From NCBI GenBank assembly GCA_023422635.1, contig JAFAGO010000002.1, positions 1 through 64,000 on the forward strand: a stretch of DNA of 64,000 bases, given 5' to 3'. This document shows positions 44,708 through 54,003 of this stretch, one piece after another. Position numbers and translations under genes: made by a program. Each line of letters opens with the position of its first letter. Position 1 is the first letter of the stretch. Below the pieces are notes generated by a model. The model was not told where the DNA came from and searched no databases. It worked only from the letters and a program-made list of their open reading frames with translations. This DNA comes from Bacteroidota bacterium (GTDB lineage: Bacteria; Bacteroidota; Bacteroidia; Flavobacteriales; Weeksellaceae).

Positions 44708-47149
44708 ATGAAAGTTCTGAAATTTGGAGGATCCTCCGTAGCCAATGCAGAAAATATCGAATTGGTTTGTGGGATTGTCCGCAATGAAGCTGAAAACCAA
44801 AAAGTAGCCGTTGTTGTTTCCGCATTTTCGGGCGTAACCGATTTACTCATAAAAGCGGCGGAAACCGCATCATTAAAAAATGAAAATTACCTCACCATTC
44901 TTCAAAATATTGAACATCAACATTTAGAAGCTGTTCAAAAGTTGCTCCCGATTTCCGAGCAAAGCGCTTGGCTAAGTTTTGTGAAAAAGCAGTGCAACGA
45001 TTTGGAAGATATTTGCAACGGAATATTTGTACTTGGAGAATTCACAGGAAAAATCCGCGATCGCATTACGAGCTATGGAGAATTTCTTTCATCAAATCTC
45101 ATTGCGGCAAAATTAAAATCTGATGGACTCGATGCCGTTTGGTTTAATTCTCAAAACGCAATTAAAACCAATAGTGAGTTTACCCATGCGAAAGTTGATT
45201 TTGCGGTAACAGATCAAAATATTCAATCTTATTTTGCCGAAAATTCACACCAAATAGTGATGGTTCCTGGATTTATTGCAAGCAATAACGAAAATATTCC
45301 CACCACTTTAGGCAGAGGTGGTTCCGACTATACCGCAGCGATTATCGCAGCAGCGCTTCAAGCAGATGAATTGCAAATTTGGACAGATGTAAGTGGAATG
45401 ATGACTTCCGATCCAAGATTGGTGAGCAACGCTAAAGTAATTCCCAAAATTTCTTATAAAGAAGCGATGGAACTCTCGCATTTTGGTGCAAAAGTAATCT
45501 ATCCACCAACCATTTCTCCGGTAAAAAATAAAGGAATTAACCTTTGGATTAAAAATACCTTTCAACCTCAAGATCCGGGAACATTAGTAACCACCGATTT
45601 GGATTGGGACGATAGCCAAGTTGCGGTAGGAATTTCCAATATGAGTAAAATTGCTTTGCTAACATTGGAAGGTAGCGGAATGGTGGGGATTCCGGGTGTT
45701 TCTGCGAAGTTATTTAAATGTTTAAGCGACGAGCAAATTAACGTGATCCTTATTACTCAAAGCTCTTCTGAACATTCGATTACCATTGCGATTAATGAAT
45801 CTGAAGTTTCTCATGCAGAACGTTCTGTCAATCATGCTTTTGAAGACGATATTCGTTTGGGTAGAATTGATCCTCTAAAAGTAGAAAAGGGACTTTCAAT
45901 TATTGCTTTAGTGGGCGAAAATATGAAAAACAGAAGTGGTGTAAGTGGTAAACTATTCAGTTCTTTAGGGCATAATGGTGTGAATATAAGAGCAATTGCT
46001 CAAGGTTCTTCAGAAAAAAATATCAGTGCTGTAATTGCAGAAGGAGATGTTCGAAAGGCGGTGAACGTTTTGCATGAAGAATTCTTCGAATCCGAAACCA
46101 AACACATTCATCTTTACATTTGCGGAGTTGGAAATGTGGGTTCAAAGCTAATTCAACAAATTTATTCTCAGAATGACTATTTGAAAGAAAATCTTAGAAT
46201 GAATTTGCGTGTCGCTGGCGTTTCAAACAGTCGAAAAATGACTTTTGAAAATCGTGGAATTGAAGAAGGAAAGCTTGAAGAAAACTTGCAAAACGGTATT
46301 GAATCTACGCCAAAACAACTGGCGCAAGAAATCATCAATAGAAATCTGCGAAACTCCATTTTTGTTGACGTTACCGCTAACGATGAAGTAGTAGAGATTT
46401 ACGAAACCCTTTTGAAAAAGAGTGTTAGTATTGTTGCCTGTAACAAAATTGCAGCTGCTTCCAGCTACGAAAATTATCGAAAACTGAAAAATTTAGCCAA
46501 AAACCATAATTGTAAATTCTTCTTTGAAACCAATGTTGGAGCAGGTTTGCCGATTATCGGAACGATTAACGATTTAATAAAAACCGGCGATAAGATATCG
46601 ACGATTCAAGCGGTTTTAAGTGGGACTCTCAATTTTGTTTTTAATAATTATGATGGAAGTAGAAGTTTTTCCGAAGTGGTTAAGCAAGCTCAAAATGAAG
46701 GTTTTACCGAACCCGATCCGCGCTTAGATTTGGCGGGTACCGATGTTGCCAGAAAAATTCTGATACTTGCACGCGAAGCGGGATATCCACTTGAATTTGA
46801 AGATATTCAAAATACTGGATTTCTTCCTGAAGAATGTATGCAGGGAAGTGTAGAAGATTTTTACGAAAGTTTAGTTACCTACGAAGATCACTTTAAAGCC
46901 TTGTTCGATGAAGCAAAATCTGAAGGAAAAATTCTAAAATACGTTGCAGAATTTGCGGATGGAAAAGCAAAAGTTGGTTTGCAGAAAATTGCTCCAGAAA
47001 GCGATTTGTATCATCTTTATGGTAAAGATAATATAGCCATCTTCAAAACATTACGCTATTCCGAGCAACCGCTTGTTGTAAAAGGTGCAGGCGCAGGTGC
47101 AGATGTTACCGCAAGTGGCGTTTTTGCAGATATCATGCGAACTGTCTAA
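44708..47149 (+). CDS. thrA: bifunctional aspartokinase / homoserine dehydrogenase
   Basis: 813 residues, normal for the fused enzyme. Residues 1 to ~290 are aspartokinase (KFGGSSVAN start, GRGGSDYTAA), followed by two ACT regulatory domains (to ~460). Residues ~465-813 are homoserine dehydrogenase, with nucleotide-binding CGVGNVGSKLI, the NKIAAASSYENY segment and GTLNFVFNN. Catalyses the first and third steps from aspartate to threonine. First gene of thrABC and preceded by a Thr/Ile leader peptide. Confidence 0.98.
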   Translation: MKVLKFGGSSVANAENIELVCGIVRNEAENQKVAVVVSAFSGVTDLLIKAAETASLKNENYLTILQNIEHQHLEAVQKLLPISEQSAWLSFVKKQCNDLEDICNGIFVLGEFTGKIRDRITSYGEFLSSNLIAAKLKSDGLDAVWFNSQNAIKTNSEFTHAKVDFAVTDQNIQSYFAENSHQIVMVPGFIASNNENIPTTLGRGGSDYTAAIIAAALQADELQIWTDVSGMMTSDPRLVSNAKVIPKISYKEAMELSHFGAKVIYPPTISPVKNKGINLWIKNTFQPQDPGTLVTTDLDWDDSQVAVGISNMSKIALLTLEGSGMVGIPGVSAKLFKCLSDEQINVILITQSSSEHSITIAINESEVSHAERSVNHAFEDDIRLGRIDPLKVEKGLSIIALVGENMKNRSGVSGKLFSSLGHNGVNIRAIAQGSSEKNISAVIAEGDVRKAVNVLHEEFFESETKHIHLYICGVGNVGSKLIQQIYSQNDYLKENLRMNLRVAGVSNSRKMTFENRGIEEGKLEENLQNGIESTPKQLAQEIINRNLRNSIFVDVTANDEVVEIYETLLKKSVSIVACNKIAAASSYENYRKLKNLAKNHNCKFFFETNVGAGLPIIGTINDLIKTGDKISTIQAVLSGTLNFVFNNYDGSRSFSEVVKQAQNEGFTEPDPRLDLAGTDVARKILILAREAGYPLEFEDIQNTGFLPEECMQGSVEDFYESLVTYEDHFKALFDEAKSEGKILKYVAEFADGKAKVGLQKIAPESDLYHLYGKDNIAIFKTLRYSEQPLVVKGAGAGADVTASGVFADIMRTV

Positions 47150-47228
47150 TAAAAACAAAAGTGAGGATAGAAGTTTAATTCACCTTTGTTCTTGGAAAGT
47201 AAAATCTTAGTAAACCAGTAATTGTAAA

Positions 47229-48149
47229 ATGAATACAATCAAAATAAAAGTCCCCGCAACAGTAGCTAATTTAGTATGCGGATTCGATATTTTAGGAATG
47301 GCTGTTAATATGCCTTTCGACGAAATGGAATTCACCCTTTCCGATCAACCCGGAATTAGAATAACGCATACCGATAATTTTGGCCTTCCCGAAGAAGCGG
47401 AAAAAAATGTTGCAGGTGTGGTAATTCTCAACATCTTACAGCATTTGAATAAAGAGCATCAAGGTGTTGAAGTAAGCATTCACAAAAACATTAAACCAGG
47501 AAGTGGATTGGGTTCTAGTGCGGCAAGTGCAGCGGGAGCAGCATTTGGAATGAATGAAATTTTAGGAAAGCCTTTTAACGAAAAAGAACTGATTCATTTT
47601 GCAATGTTTGGTGAAGAATTGGCTTCAGGAGTTCGCCATGCAGATAATATTGCGCCATGCATTTACGGTGGAATTACCTTGGTGAAATCTTCAAATCCGA
47701 TTGATATTATTCCGCTGAACTCACCAAATTTGTTTGTAACTGCGGTACATCCGCAAGTTGAAGTGAAGACTTCAGATGCACGACAAATTCTAAAGAAGAA
47801 TATTCAATTGAAAGATGCGGTAGTGCAGTGGGGAAATATTGCAGGACTTGTTGCTGGAATTTTAAAAAATGATTTTCCCCTGATTGGCAGAAGTTTAAAC
47901 GATGTTATCGTAGAACCCGTTCGTAGCATTCTCATCCCTAAATTTGATGAAGTAAAATCAGGAAGTTTAGCTTTAGGTGCGCTTGGTGGTGGGATTTCAG
48001 GTTCAGGACCTTCGATATTTATGTTGAGCGAAACCGAAGAAACCGCTCAGCGAGTAGCGAAACACATGAAAAAGGTTTTTGATGAAGTCGGAATTGAAAA
48101 TTTTGTCTATGTTTCTAAAATTAATGACGCAGGCATTACGAAAATCTAA
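47229..48149 (+). CDS. thrB: homoserine kinase
   Basis: 306 residues. GHMP kinase with ATP loop PGSGLGSSAASAAGAAFG and the C-terminal GGGISGSGPSIF motif. Phosphorylates homoserine. 79 nt after thrA and 12 nt before thrC; same operon. Confidence 0.97.
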   Translation: MNTIKIKVPATVANLVCGFDILGMAVNMPFDEMEFTLSDQPGIRITHTDNFGLPEEAEKNVAGVVILNILQHLNKEHQGVEVSIHKNIKPGSGLGSSAASAAGAAFGMNEILGKPFNEKELIHFAMFGEELASGVRHADNIAPCIYGGITLVKSSNPIDIIPLNSPNLFVTAVHPQVEVKTSDARQILKKNIQLKDAVVQWGNIAGLVAGILKNDFPLIGRSLNDVIVEPVRSILIPKFDEVKSGSLALGALGGGISGSGPSIFMLSETEETAQRVAKHMKKVFDEVGIENFVYVSKINDAGITKI

Positions 48150-48161
48150 ATTAATTGTACA

Positions 48162-49469
48162 ATGAATTATTACAATATTAAACATAAAGAAGAAGTTGTT
48201 TCCTTCAGAGAAGCTACCATAAAAGGTCAAGGCAAAGATAAAGGTTTGTTTTTTCCAGAATCAATTCCTCAATTTGATGGTGAATTTATTCAAAATATTG
48301 AAAATTTTTCCAATGAAGAAATTGCATTTCAATGCGTGAAAGATTTCGTAGACGATGAAATTCCTGAAGTTGAGCTACGAAGAATTGTAGCAGAAACCAT
48401 TCAGTTCGAAATTCCTTTAAAAAACATAAACGAAAATATTTCAGTTTTGGAGCTTTTTCACGGGCCAACACTTGCTTTCAAAGATGTTGGCGCTCGATTT
48501 ATGAGTCGATGTTTGTCGTACTTTCTGAAAGATGAACAACGAAAAGTTACCGTTCTTGTGGCAACTTCGGGAGATACTGGAGGCGCTGTCGCAAATGGAT
48601 TCTTTCAAGTTCCAAATGTGGAAGTTGTTATTCTTTATCCTCAAAATCGAGTGAGTCCGGTACAGGAGAAACAACTTACAGCGTTAGGTTCAAACATCAG
48701 TGCTTTGGAAATAAAAGGGAGTTTCGACGATTGCCAAAAATTGGTGAAACAAGCATTTTCTGATGATGAAATACAATCGCAACTTTTGCTTACCTCAGCA
48801 AATTCAATTAACGTTGCACGTTGGCTTCCACAGCAAATTTATTATTTACTAGCATATAAACAGTGGAAGCAGAGCTTTCGTCAGAAACCAGTTATTTCGG
48901 TTCCTAGTGGTAATTTTGGGAATATTTGTGCAGGAATTCTTGCTTATTTTCGTGGACTTCCGGTGGAACATTTTATTGCCGCTTGCAATGTTAATGATGT
49001 TGTACCTGTTTATTTAAAAACCGAAATTCTGCAACCGAAAGAAACCATTGCAACGCTTTCTAACGCGATGGATGTTGGTAATCCAAGTAATTTTGTACGC
49101 ATTTTAGAGTTGTTTCATCATGAATTTGGTGCGCTTTCCAATATCATTTCGGGAGCTACAGTTACTGATGAGCAAACGGTAGCCACGATTACAAAAGTAT
49201 ATAAAGAAGATCATTATGTGCTTGAACCTCATGGTGCGGTGGCCTATTTCGCATTAAAAGAGTATTTGAATTTGCATTCAGATCAAAAAGGATTTATCCT
49301 TGAAACGGCGCATCCCGTAAAATTTCCCGATGCGGTTGAACAAGCAATTGGTGAAAACATTGTTCTTCCTTCTGAACTTGAAATCTTGATGAAACAAGAG
49401 AAAAAATCGGTGGAAATGTCACCTGATTTTGTAGATTTGAAGACATTTTTACTTCAAAAAATAAATTAA
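48162..49469 (+). CDS. thrC: threonine synthase
   Basis: 435 residues. PLP enzyme of the fold II type; K107 in GPTLAFKDVG is the Schiff-base lysine, with the phosphate-binding SGDTGGAVANGF and PSGNFGNICAG segments. Converts phosphohomoserine to threonine. Last enzyme of the thr operon; folB starts 2 nt after its stop, so folB is probably cotranscribed. Confidence 0.97.
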   Translation: MNYYNIKHKEEVVSFREATIKGQGKDKGLFFPESIPQFDGEFIQNIENFSNEEIAFQCVKDFVDDEIPEVELRRIVAETIQFEIPLKNINENISVLELFHGPTLAFKDVGARFMSRCLSYFLKDEQRKVTVLVATSGDTGGAVANGFFQVPNVEVVILYPQNRVSPVQEKQLTALGSNISALEIKGSFDDCQKLVKQAFSDDEIQSQLLLTSANSINVARWLPQQIYYLLAYKQWKQSFRQKPVISVPSGNFGNICAGILAYFRGLPVEHFIAACNVNDVVPVYLKTEILQPKETIATLSNAMDVGNPSNFVRILELFHHEFGALSNIISGATVTDEQTVATITKVYKEDHYVLEPHGAVAYFALKEYLNLHSDQKGFILETAHPVKFPDAVEQAIGENIVLPSELEILMKQEKKSVEMSPDFVDLKTFLLQKIN

Positions 49470-49471
49470 TA

Positions 49472-49834
49472 ATGACATCAAAAATACTATTGGAAGGCGT
49501 AAAAATATACGCTTTCCATGGTGCGATTCCCGAAGAGCAACTTATTGGAACTTATTTTATTACCGATCTTGAAGTGCATGTGGATTTTTGGAAATCAACC
49601 GAAAGCGATCAGCTTGAAGATACCATTAGTTACGCGGATTTAAATGAAATTATTCATCAAGAAATGTCAACCACTTCCCAATTAATTGAGCATGTTGCGG
49701 GACGAATTTTAAAATCGGTTCATCGAAAATTTCCGCAAATCACTTTTGTAAAAGTAAAAGTGAGCAAAACCAATCCACCCATGAAAGGATCTTTAAAAAG
49801 CGCTGCGGTGGTGCTAGAACAATCATTCAATTAA
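49472..49834 (+). CDS. folB: dihydroneopterin aldolase
   Basis: 120 residues, the normal subunit size of this octameric folate enzyme. Family segments: GVKIYAFHGAIPEEQ at the N-terminus, DTISYADLNEII, LIEHVAGRI and the KTNPPMKG segment. It converts dihydroneopterin to hydroxymethyl-dihydropterin, the step before FolK. Its placement at the end of the thr operon would put a folate step under threonine control if the attenuator acts. Confidence 0.93.
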   Translation: MTSKILLEGVKIYAFHGAIPEEQLIGTYFITDLEVHVDFWKSTESDQLEDTISYADLNEIIHQEMSTTSQLIEHVAGRILKSVHRKFPQITFVKVKVSKTNPPMKGSLKSAAVVLEQSFN

Positions 49835-49872
49835 TCAAGAGTGATTACGAGTTGCTCTCTTTAAACTCATTT

Positions 49873-51237
49873 ATGAAACTGAATATTTTTATTTTTCTGG
49901 CTTTGGTTCTGTATTCAAGCAATTATGCTCAAAATGCGTTGCCTGTTTACGATTTTCCCAAAATAAAATCTTCGTTAACAATGCCTGTTCGGATTCCGCT
50001 TTCGGAAATCAGTAGTATGGTAAATGCTTCGGTTAATACTTTAATTTATCAAGATGATTCGTATGCTGATAACAACAACGATCAATTTAAAATTAAAGTC
50101 TGGAAAACTGCACCTATTAAAATTTCTGGAGGCAGAAATCATAATCTGGTTATTGAAGTTCCTTTAAAAATTTGGGCAGAAAAAGGAGTTGGAACTTTGG
50201 GCGTTTACAGTTATCAAAATACCACTTTTGAAACCGTAATGTATTTCAGCAGTTCAATTACATTTAATAATAATTGGACAATAAGTACCAAAACGATTCC
50301 TGTTGGTTTCAAATGGGTATCCAAACCTGTGTTGGATTATGGAAGAATCAAAATTCCCATTACGCCAATTGTAGAAAAAAATCTAAAGGAGCAACAACTT
50401 AAATTTTGTTCCACTATTGATCAGCAAATAGGCAAACAGCTCAATTTCCAGCAGTATGCGGTTATGGCATGGAATCTTTTTAATGCACCGTTTTCTATTT
50501 CCGATGAGTATAAAACATGGCTTAAAATTACACCCATTTCCGTGAATGTAACTCCACTTGTTTTTTACGCGGATGCGATTGATGCCACTATTGGAATTGA
50601 TACGTTTTCGGAAACGTTTACGGGGACAGCTCCTTCATCTACTTCGAATATTTCGCGTATTTCTAATTTCAATAATGTTGAAAGTCTTGCTCCTGCTTTT
50701 AAATTGCAAACCACGGCAAATATTCCTTTTCAAGAAGCAACTTTGCTTGCACAGAATATGTTTCTAAATAAAGAATTTGATTTTAGAGAAGGGAAGTCGA
50801 AAATAAAAATTACGGCTATCAAGGTGTATCGTGAGGAAGATCGAGTGATGATTGAGGCAAAAACAGAAGGTACAGTTGATGGCGTTTCTTATATCTCAGG
50901 GATTCCTGAATATGATGCAGTGAAAAAAATGATCGTCCTTCGAGATTCGAAATTTCAATTGAAAACCAACAATGTTCTTCAAAAAACGGCGGTGTTTTTC
51001 TTTAAAGGTAAAATTATCAGAATGATTGAAGACGAATACGGAATTCCTACAAAAGAAATTGAAGATACCGCGAAAAGAAGCATTGACGATACATTTAACA
51101 AAGAATATTACAAAGGACTGAAGATGTCTGGAAGGGTATATTCGTTACAGCCAACGAAGATTTTAGTGAATGATTCCGGTTTGACGGCGGTTATCGATAT
51201 GCAAGCGAGTTTGCGACTGCTTGTGCAAGGTTTATAA
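49873..51237 (+). CDS. DUF4403 secreted protein
   Basis: 454 residues from ATG 49873, which opens a signal peptide (MKLNIFIFLALVLYSSNYAQ). The mature part fits DUF4403: N-terminal DFPKIKSSLTMPVRIPLSEISSMVN, a long beta-rich middle and a helical/beta C-terminal repeat. Proteins of this family are exported lipid-binding-like (TULIP-like) folds without assigned function. It stands alone upstream of tRNA-Cys. Confidence 0.82.
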   Translation: MKLNIFIFLALVLYSSNYAQNALPVYDFPKIKSSLTMPVRIPLSEISSMVNASVNTLIYQDDSYADNNNDQFKIKVWKTAPIKISGGRNHNLVIEVPLKIWAEKGVGTLGVYSYQNTTFETVMYFSSSITFNNNWTISTKTIPVGFKWVSKPVLDYGRIKIPITPIVEKNLKEQQLKFCSTIDQQIGKQLNFQQYAVMAWNLFNAPFSISDEYKTWLKITPISVNVTPLVFYADAIDATIGIDTFSETFTGTAPSSTSNISRISNFNNVESLAPAFKLQTTANIPFQEATLLAQNMFLNKEFDFREGKSKIKITAIKVYREEDRVMIEAKTEGTVDGVSYISGIPEYDAVKKMIVLRDSKFQLKTNNVLQKTAVFFFKGKIIRMIEDEYGIPTKEIEDTAKRSIDDTFNKEYYKGLKMSGRVYSLQPTKILVNDSGLTAVIDMQASLRLLVQGL

Positions 51238-51356
51238 AGCGATTAATTATTTTTTGCTCGTTGGTACAATGTTGATGGTTTTTTAGAACCATTTCTTAAT
51301 TTCATATTTCGTAAAAAATTTGCTTTGAAAAGTTTTCGAACATTCAAAAAGTTTTT

Positions 51357-51364
51357 TATATTTG
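51357..51364 (+). promoter_or_regulatory. -7 box of tRNA-Cys
   Basis: TATATTTG matches TAnnTTTG, 15 nt before the mature tRNA. The -33 element is weak. Confidence 0.55.
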
Positions 51365-51379
51365 CAATCCAATAGAAAT

Positions 51380-51450
51380 GGTACTTTGGCCGAGCGGCTA
51401 GGCAGTGGTCTGCAACACCATTTACAGCGGTTCGAATCCGCTAGGTACCT
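51380..51450 (+). tRNA. tRNA-Cys (anticodon GCA), integration site
   Basis: 71-nt cloverleaf: acceptor GGTACTT/AGGTACC, anticodon loop CTGCAAC (GCA), T loop GGTTCGAATCC. Its last 12 bases are the left half of a 13-bp direct repeat with 57972-57984, so an integrative element has used it as attB and restored the gene. Confidence 0.97.
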
Positions 51451-51451
51451 C
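51439..51451 (+). repeat. attL core repeat
   Basis: CGCTAGGTACCTC, identical to 57972-57984; overlaps the 3' end of tRNA-Cys. Confidence 0.88.
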
Positions 51452-51457
51452 ATCATT

Positions 51458-51496
51458 AAACCCTAATTCATTAATTATCAATGTGTTAGGGTTTTT
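51458..51496 (+). terminator. tRNA-Cys terminator (element-borne copy)
   Basis: AAACCCTAA (51458-51466) / TTAGGGTTT (51486-51494), followed by T residues. A similar hairpin with nearly the same loop lies beyond attR at 57994-58030, so the element brought its own terminator for the tRNA. Confidence 0.82.
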
Positions 51497-51507
51497 CTTT
51501 ATATGCG

Positions 51508-51529
51508 TTTCCCGATATTTTCCCGATAA
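51508..51529 (+). repeat. left candidate integrase arm site
   Basis: A 22-bp sequence made of two TTTCCCGATA-like units, identical to 57834-57855 near the other end and in the same orientation, just inside attL. Confidence 0.7.
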
Positions 51530-51899
51530 CTATATAAATCATCTATTTTTTAGTTTCTCTATCTGATTTTTATTTTTTTTAATTTTTGTTAGTATAGTGC
51601 TTTGCTTGTATCAATTGTATTTTACCTTAAACGATTATTTGTTAAATGATTGAATGCGAGGGTATGTTCTAATATTGTAATAGTGTAGTTTTTTAAATGT
51701 TTGATTTTCAAGTATCTATATGTTTTTTATGCTTTTTGTAGTAGTTCGTTATATATAAATTATATTGAGTTAATGACCTGTTTTATAGTAGTATATATAT
51801 TGTTAGAGGAAAAAAACGCAAAAGGCGAAGTAAAAAAATACCCCGCCCCTCTAAATTTTAACTAAAAAAATATAGTTTTCAAATTTGATTATATGTGCA
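51530..51899. other. gene-free left part of the element
   Basis: 370 nt, very AT-rich. The only notable part is a short C-rich patch (~51840-51850). No open frame of note on either strand. Confidence 0.5.
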
Positions 51900-52154
51900 T
51901 CATTCAGTAATGGCAAACGATGAAACTATGGTTTGCTTTTCATCTTGAATATTTGGATTGGAGATTATGATACCATATTCTCCAGGTTCTTTTTCATCCA
52001 AACGTATTATATAGGAACTTTAACCGTATTTCTTTCCTGAAAATGAAACGTATTCTAAATTATTGCTTTTGCCAGAACCTAAAGAACTAATAGCTTCGAG
52101 TTCGGCACGTCTATATTTTTTCTTTGGTTCAAATTTCAAAATTTTAACTCGCAG
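51900..52154 (-). pseudogene. 3' fragment of a broken secreted-protein gene
   Basis: On the minus strand a continuous coding-like frame reads LRVKILKFEPKKKYRR..., then SGKKYG, a TAA stop (52022-52020), then SSYIIRLDEKEPGEYGIIIS...SSFAITE and a TGA (51902-51900). The PGEYGIII...FAI ending resembles C-termini of uncharacterised Bacteroidota proteins. The N-terminal part is missing (an in-frame TAA lies at 52157-52155). It is thus truncated and interrupted; a sequencing error at the internal stop cannot be excluded. Confidence 0.6.
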
Positions 52155-52299
52155 TTAATTACATATATAATACTTTTCTATCACAATAAATATAGTGATA
52201 AAAGAAAACAATGACACAATACAGAACCGATATATATTTAGTGATGGAATTTAGATTGATTGGTTTAGTTCGTCACGTTTAAATCAAGTTCAAACAATT

Positions 52300-52701
52300 T
52301 TAATTATTTTGTTTATCGTTATTGATTGTTTGTAATGCTTTTTGCACCAATGGATTTTCTAAATCTTCAGGATGTATTCTATTATAAATATTTCTTTCTG
52401 TTTCTTTTAAGAAAGATTTTTTTGAAGGGAATGGATATACAATAGAAATAAATTTAGATGCCGTAAAAAGTGCCGTTAATAATAAAATTGCTTTCCACCA
52501 CTCAAATTGTAGAAAACACAATACCATTAATAATACTGTTAAAAACCAAATGCAAAAGGTCATTAAAATGATTTTCCAGGGTACAATGGCGGAATAAAAT
52601 TCGTTATTATTTTGTGTAATAAAATTTAATAAAGATCTGTATTTATCCGTATAGCATTTTAATAAAACATAAATAACAGCTGTAAATAGTAAAATATCCA
52701 T
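52300..52701 (-). CDS. small membrane protein, unknown
   Basis: 133 residues; not recognised. Three predicted membrane segments (near residues 1-15, 43-65 and 68-88), then a charged cytoplasmic-type tail of ~45 residues rich in Lys, Glu and Asn (SFLKETERNIYNRIHPEDLE). ATG start. It is the last minus-strand gene of the element cargo, 72 nt after the lipoprotein gene. No similarity to known toxins, holins or immunity proteins could be asserted. Confidence 0.65.
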   Translation of the reverse strand: MDILLFTAVIYVLLKCYTDKYRSLLNFITQNNNEFYSAIVPWKIILMTFCIWFLTVLLMVLCFLQFEWWKAILLLTALFTASKFISIVYPFPSKKSFLKETERNIYNRIHPEDLENPLVQKALQTINNDKQNN

Positions 52702-52773
52702 TTTTTTATATCAAAAGTAGTAATTTTTAAATAACTATTTAATTCTTTTTTATTTGTTTTTATTTTTATCTTC

Positions 52774-53580
52774 CTAATACTCGTATGTAGTTATACTTTG
52801 AGTTGCTCCTTTTGTTGTATCGTAACTGAAACTTGATTCCTTAATATATCCATCGGCATCATAAGAATTATTAAAATTTGCTCCCTCAAATGATTTGATA
52901 TTATGTTCACCCACAAAAGACCCGACAAAGTCCAAGTATGGGTAAACATATCCATAACCATCAGCATATAGCATTAGAAATATTTTTTCTTCAAATGATA
53001 TATTTTTGAATGCATTAAATTTATCATCATAGTCTAAATCGTATGTGTATTTTATAGAGTTGTCTTTTTTGACTATTATTCGATTTATGGTGTTTCCATC
53101 ATATGTAAAAATATTAGTTGCTTTGTAATAAGGGTAGTCACAAATGATTTCAGAAACTTGATTGTTCGAGTTGTAGTTCAATGTGAATTTTGCAGTTTGG
53201 TTTGAGTATCCTCTAATGTTTAGATAGTCAATAGTGCTTAATCTTCCATCTGTGTAATTGAATTTCATTGTCGAAGGTATTACGCCATATGTTACGTTTG
53301 CCAGTTTATTATCGGTATAATAAAAATTAATATCGTATTCGGTCACATATCCGTTTATAGACTCTTTTTTAAAGTTGATAGATGATAAATTACCCTTGTT
53401 GGGAACGTAATTAAAAGTAGATGTTACGATGTCCTTGTAATTTTGTTCATACTCTGTTCCTGTTTCTATCGTGATAATTTTTTTGACAAATTTAGCATTT
53501 GTGTTCATCGAATTATCGTCGTTCTCTGTAGTGCAATTTGATAATAGTATTAATACTATAAGTAATAAAAGGTTTCTCAT
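52774..53580 (-). CDS. lipoprotein with YD-like beta repeats
   Basis: 268 residues. A lipoprotein signal with LSNC lipobox (Cys16) followed by a TTENDD stretch, i.e. Asp/Glu after Cys as in exposed Bacteroidota lipoproteins. The rest is a repeated beta pattern with Y-D/N motifs (FNYVPNKGNLSSI, LNYNSNNQVSEI, FTYDGNTINRI, YDLDYDDKFNAF) like the many Bacteroidota lipoproteins with RHS/YD-like strands (DUF4595-type). Function unknown. Follows the 113-residue secreted protein gene by 18 nt; probably cotranscribed. Confidence 0.75.
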   Translation of the reverse strand: MRNLLLLIVLILLSNCTTENDDNSMNTNAKFVKKIITIETGTEYEQNYKDIVTSTFNYVPNKGNLSSINFKKESINGYVTEYDINFYYTDNKLANVTYGVIPSTMKFNYTDGRLSTIDYLNIRGYSNQTAKFTLNYNSNNQVSEIICDYPYYKATNIFTYDGNTINRIIVKKDNSIKYTYDLDYDDKFNAFKNISFEEKIFLMLYADGYGYVYPYLDFVGSFVGEHNIKSFEGANFNNSYDADGYIKESSFSYDTTKGATQSITTYEY

Positions 53581-53598
53581 AAATATATTTTAGCGTTA

Positions 53599-53940
53599 TT
53601 AGTCTTTGGTTTTGATGTATCTTGCATTTCCATAGTAATCAACTTCTAAAATTCCACTTTCGGAATATCCAACGTAGCCGTGAAAGTAAGTAAACTCGAT
53701 GTATATATCTGTGCTTTTTATTTGATATAAACCACCTTTTCCATCTGTAATCTCTATTTGATATTTTCCTTCTTTTAGCTTTGTACTATTTGGTTTGAAT
53801 ATATAATCTATGTCATCGCCATTTTCAGATTTACAACTACGACAATCAATTTTGGTATATATTTCGTCTATTCTCTCCCAACTTTGAGAATAAAGAAAAG
53901 ATGTAGAAGGTACAAATAGAGCAATTGTTATATTTTTCAT
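53599..53940 (-). CDS. small secreted protein, unknown
   Basis: 113 residues; not recognised. A signal peptide-like start (MKNITIALFVPSTSFLYSQ) and a mature part with one CRSC motif (DCRSCKSENGDDIDYIF) and a beta-rich C-terminus. The 2-Cys motif could form a disulfide. Upstream partner of the lipoprotein gene in the element cargo. Confidence 0.6.
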   Translation of the reverse strand: MKNITIALFVPSTSFLYSQSWERIDEIYTKIDCRSCKSENGDDIDYIFKPNSTKLKEGKYQIEITDGKGGLYQIKSTDIYIEFTYFHGYVGYSESGILEVDYYGNARYIKTKD

Positions 53941-54003
53941 AATTTATTTATTACAAAATTAGTTAAAATACTTAAAATAATCACGTGATTTTTCTCTTGT
54001 TCA

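Noticed and set aside
52300..53940. Calling the element cargo a defence system
   Set aside because: The three proteins look envelope-directed but none has a known defence domain; this is left as a hypothesis in the findings.
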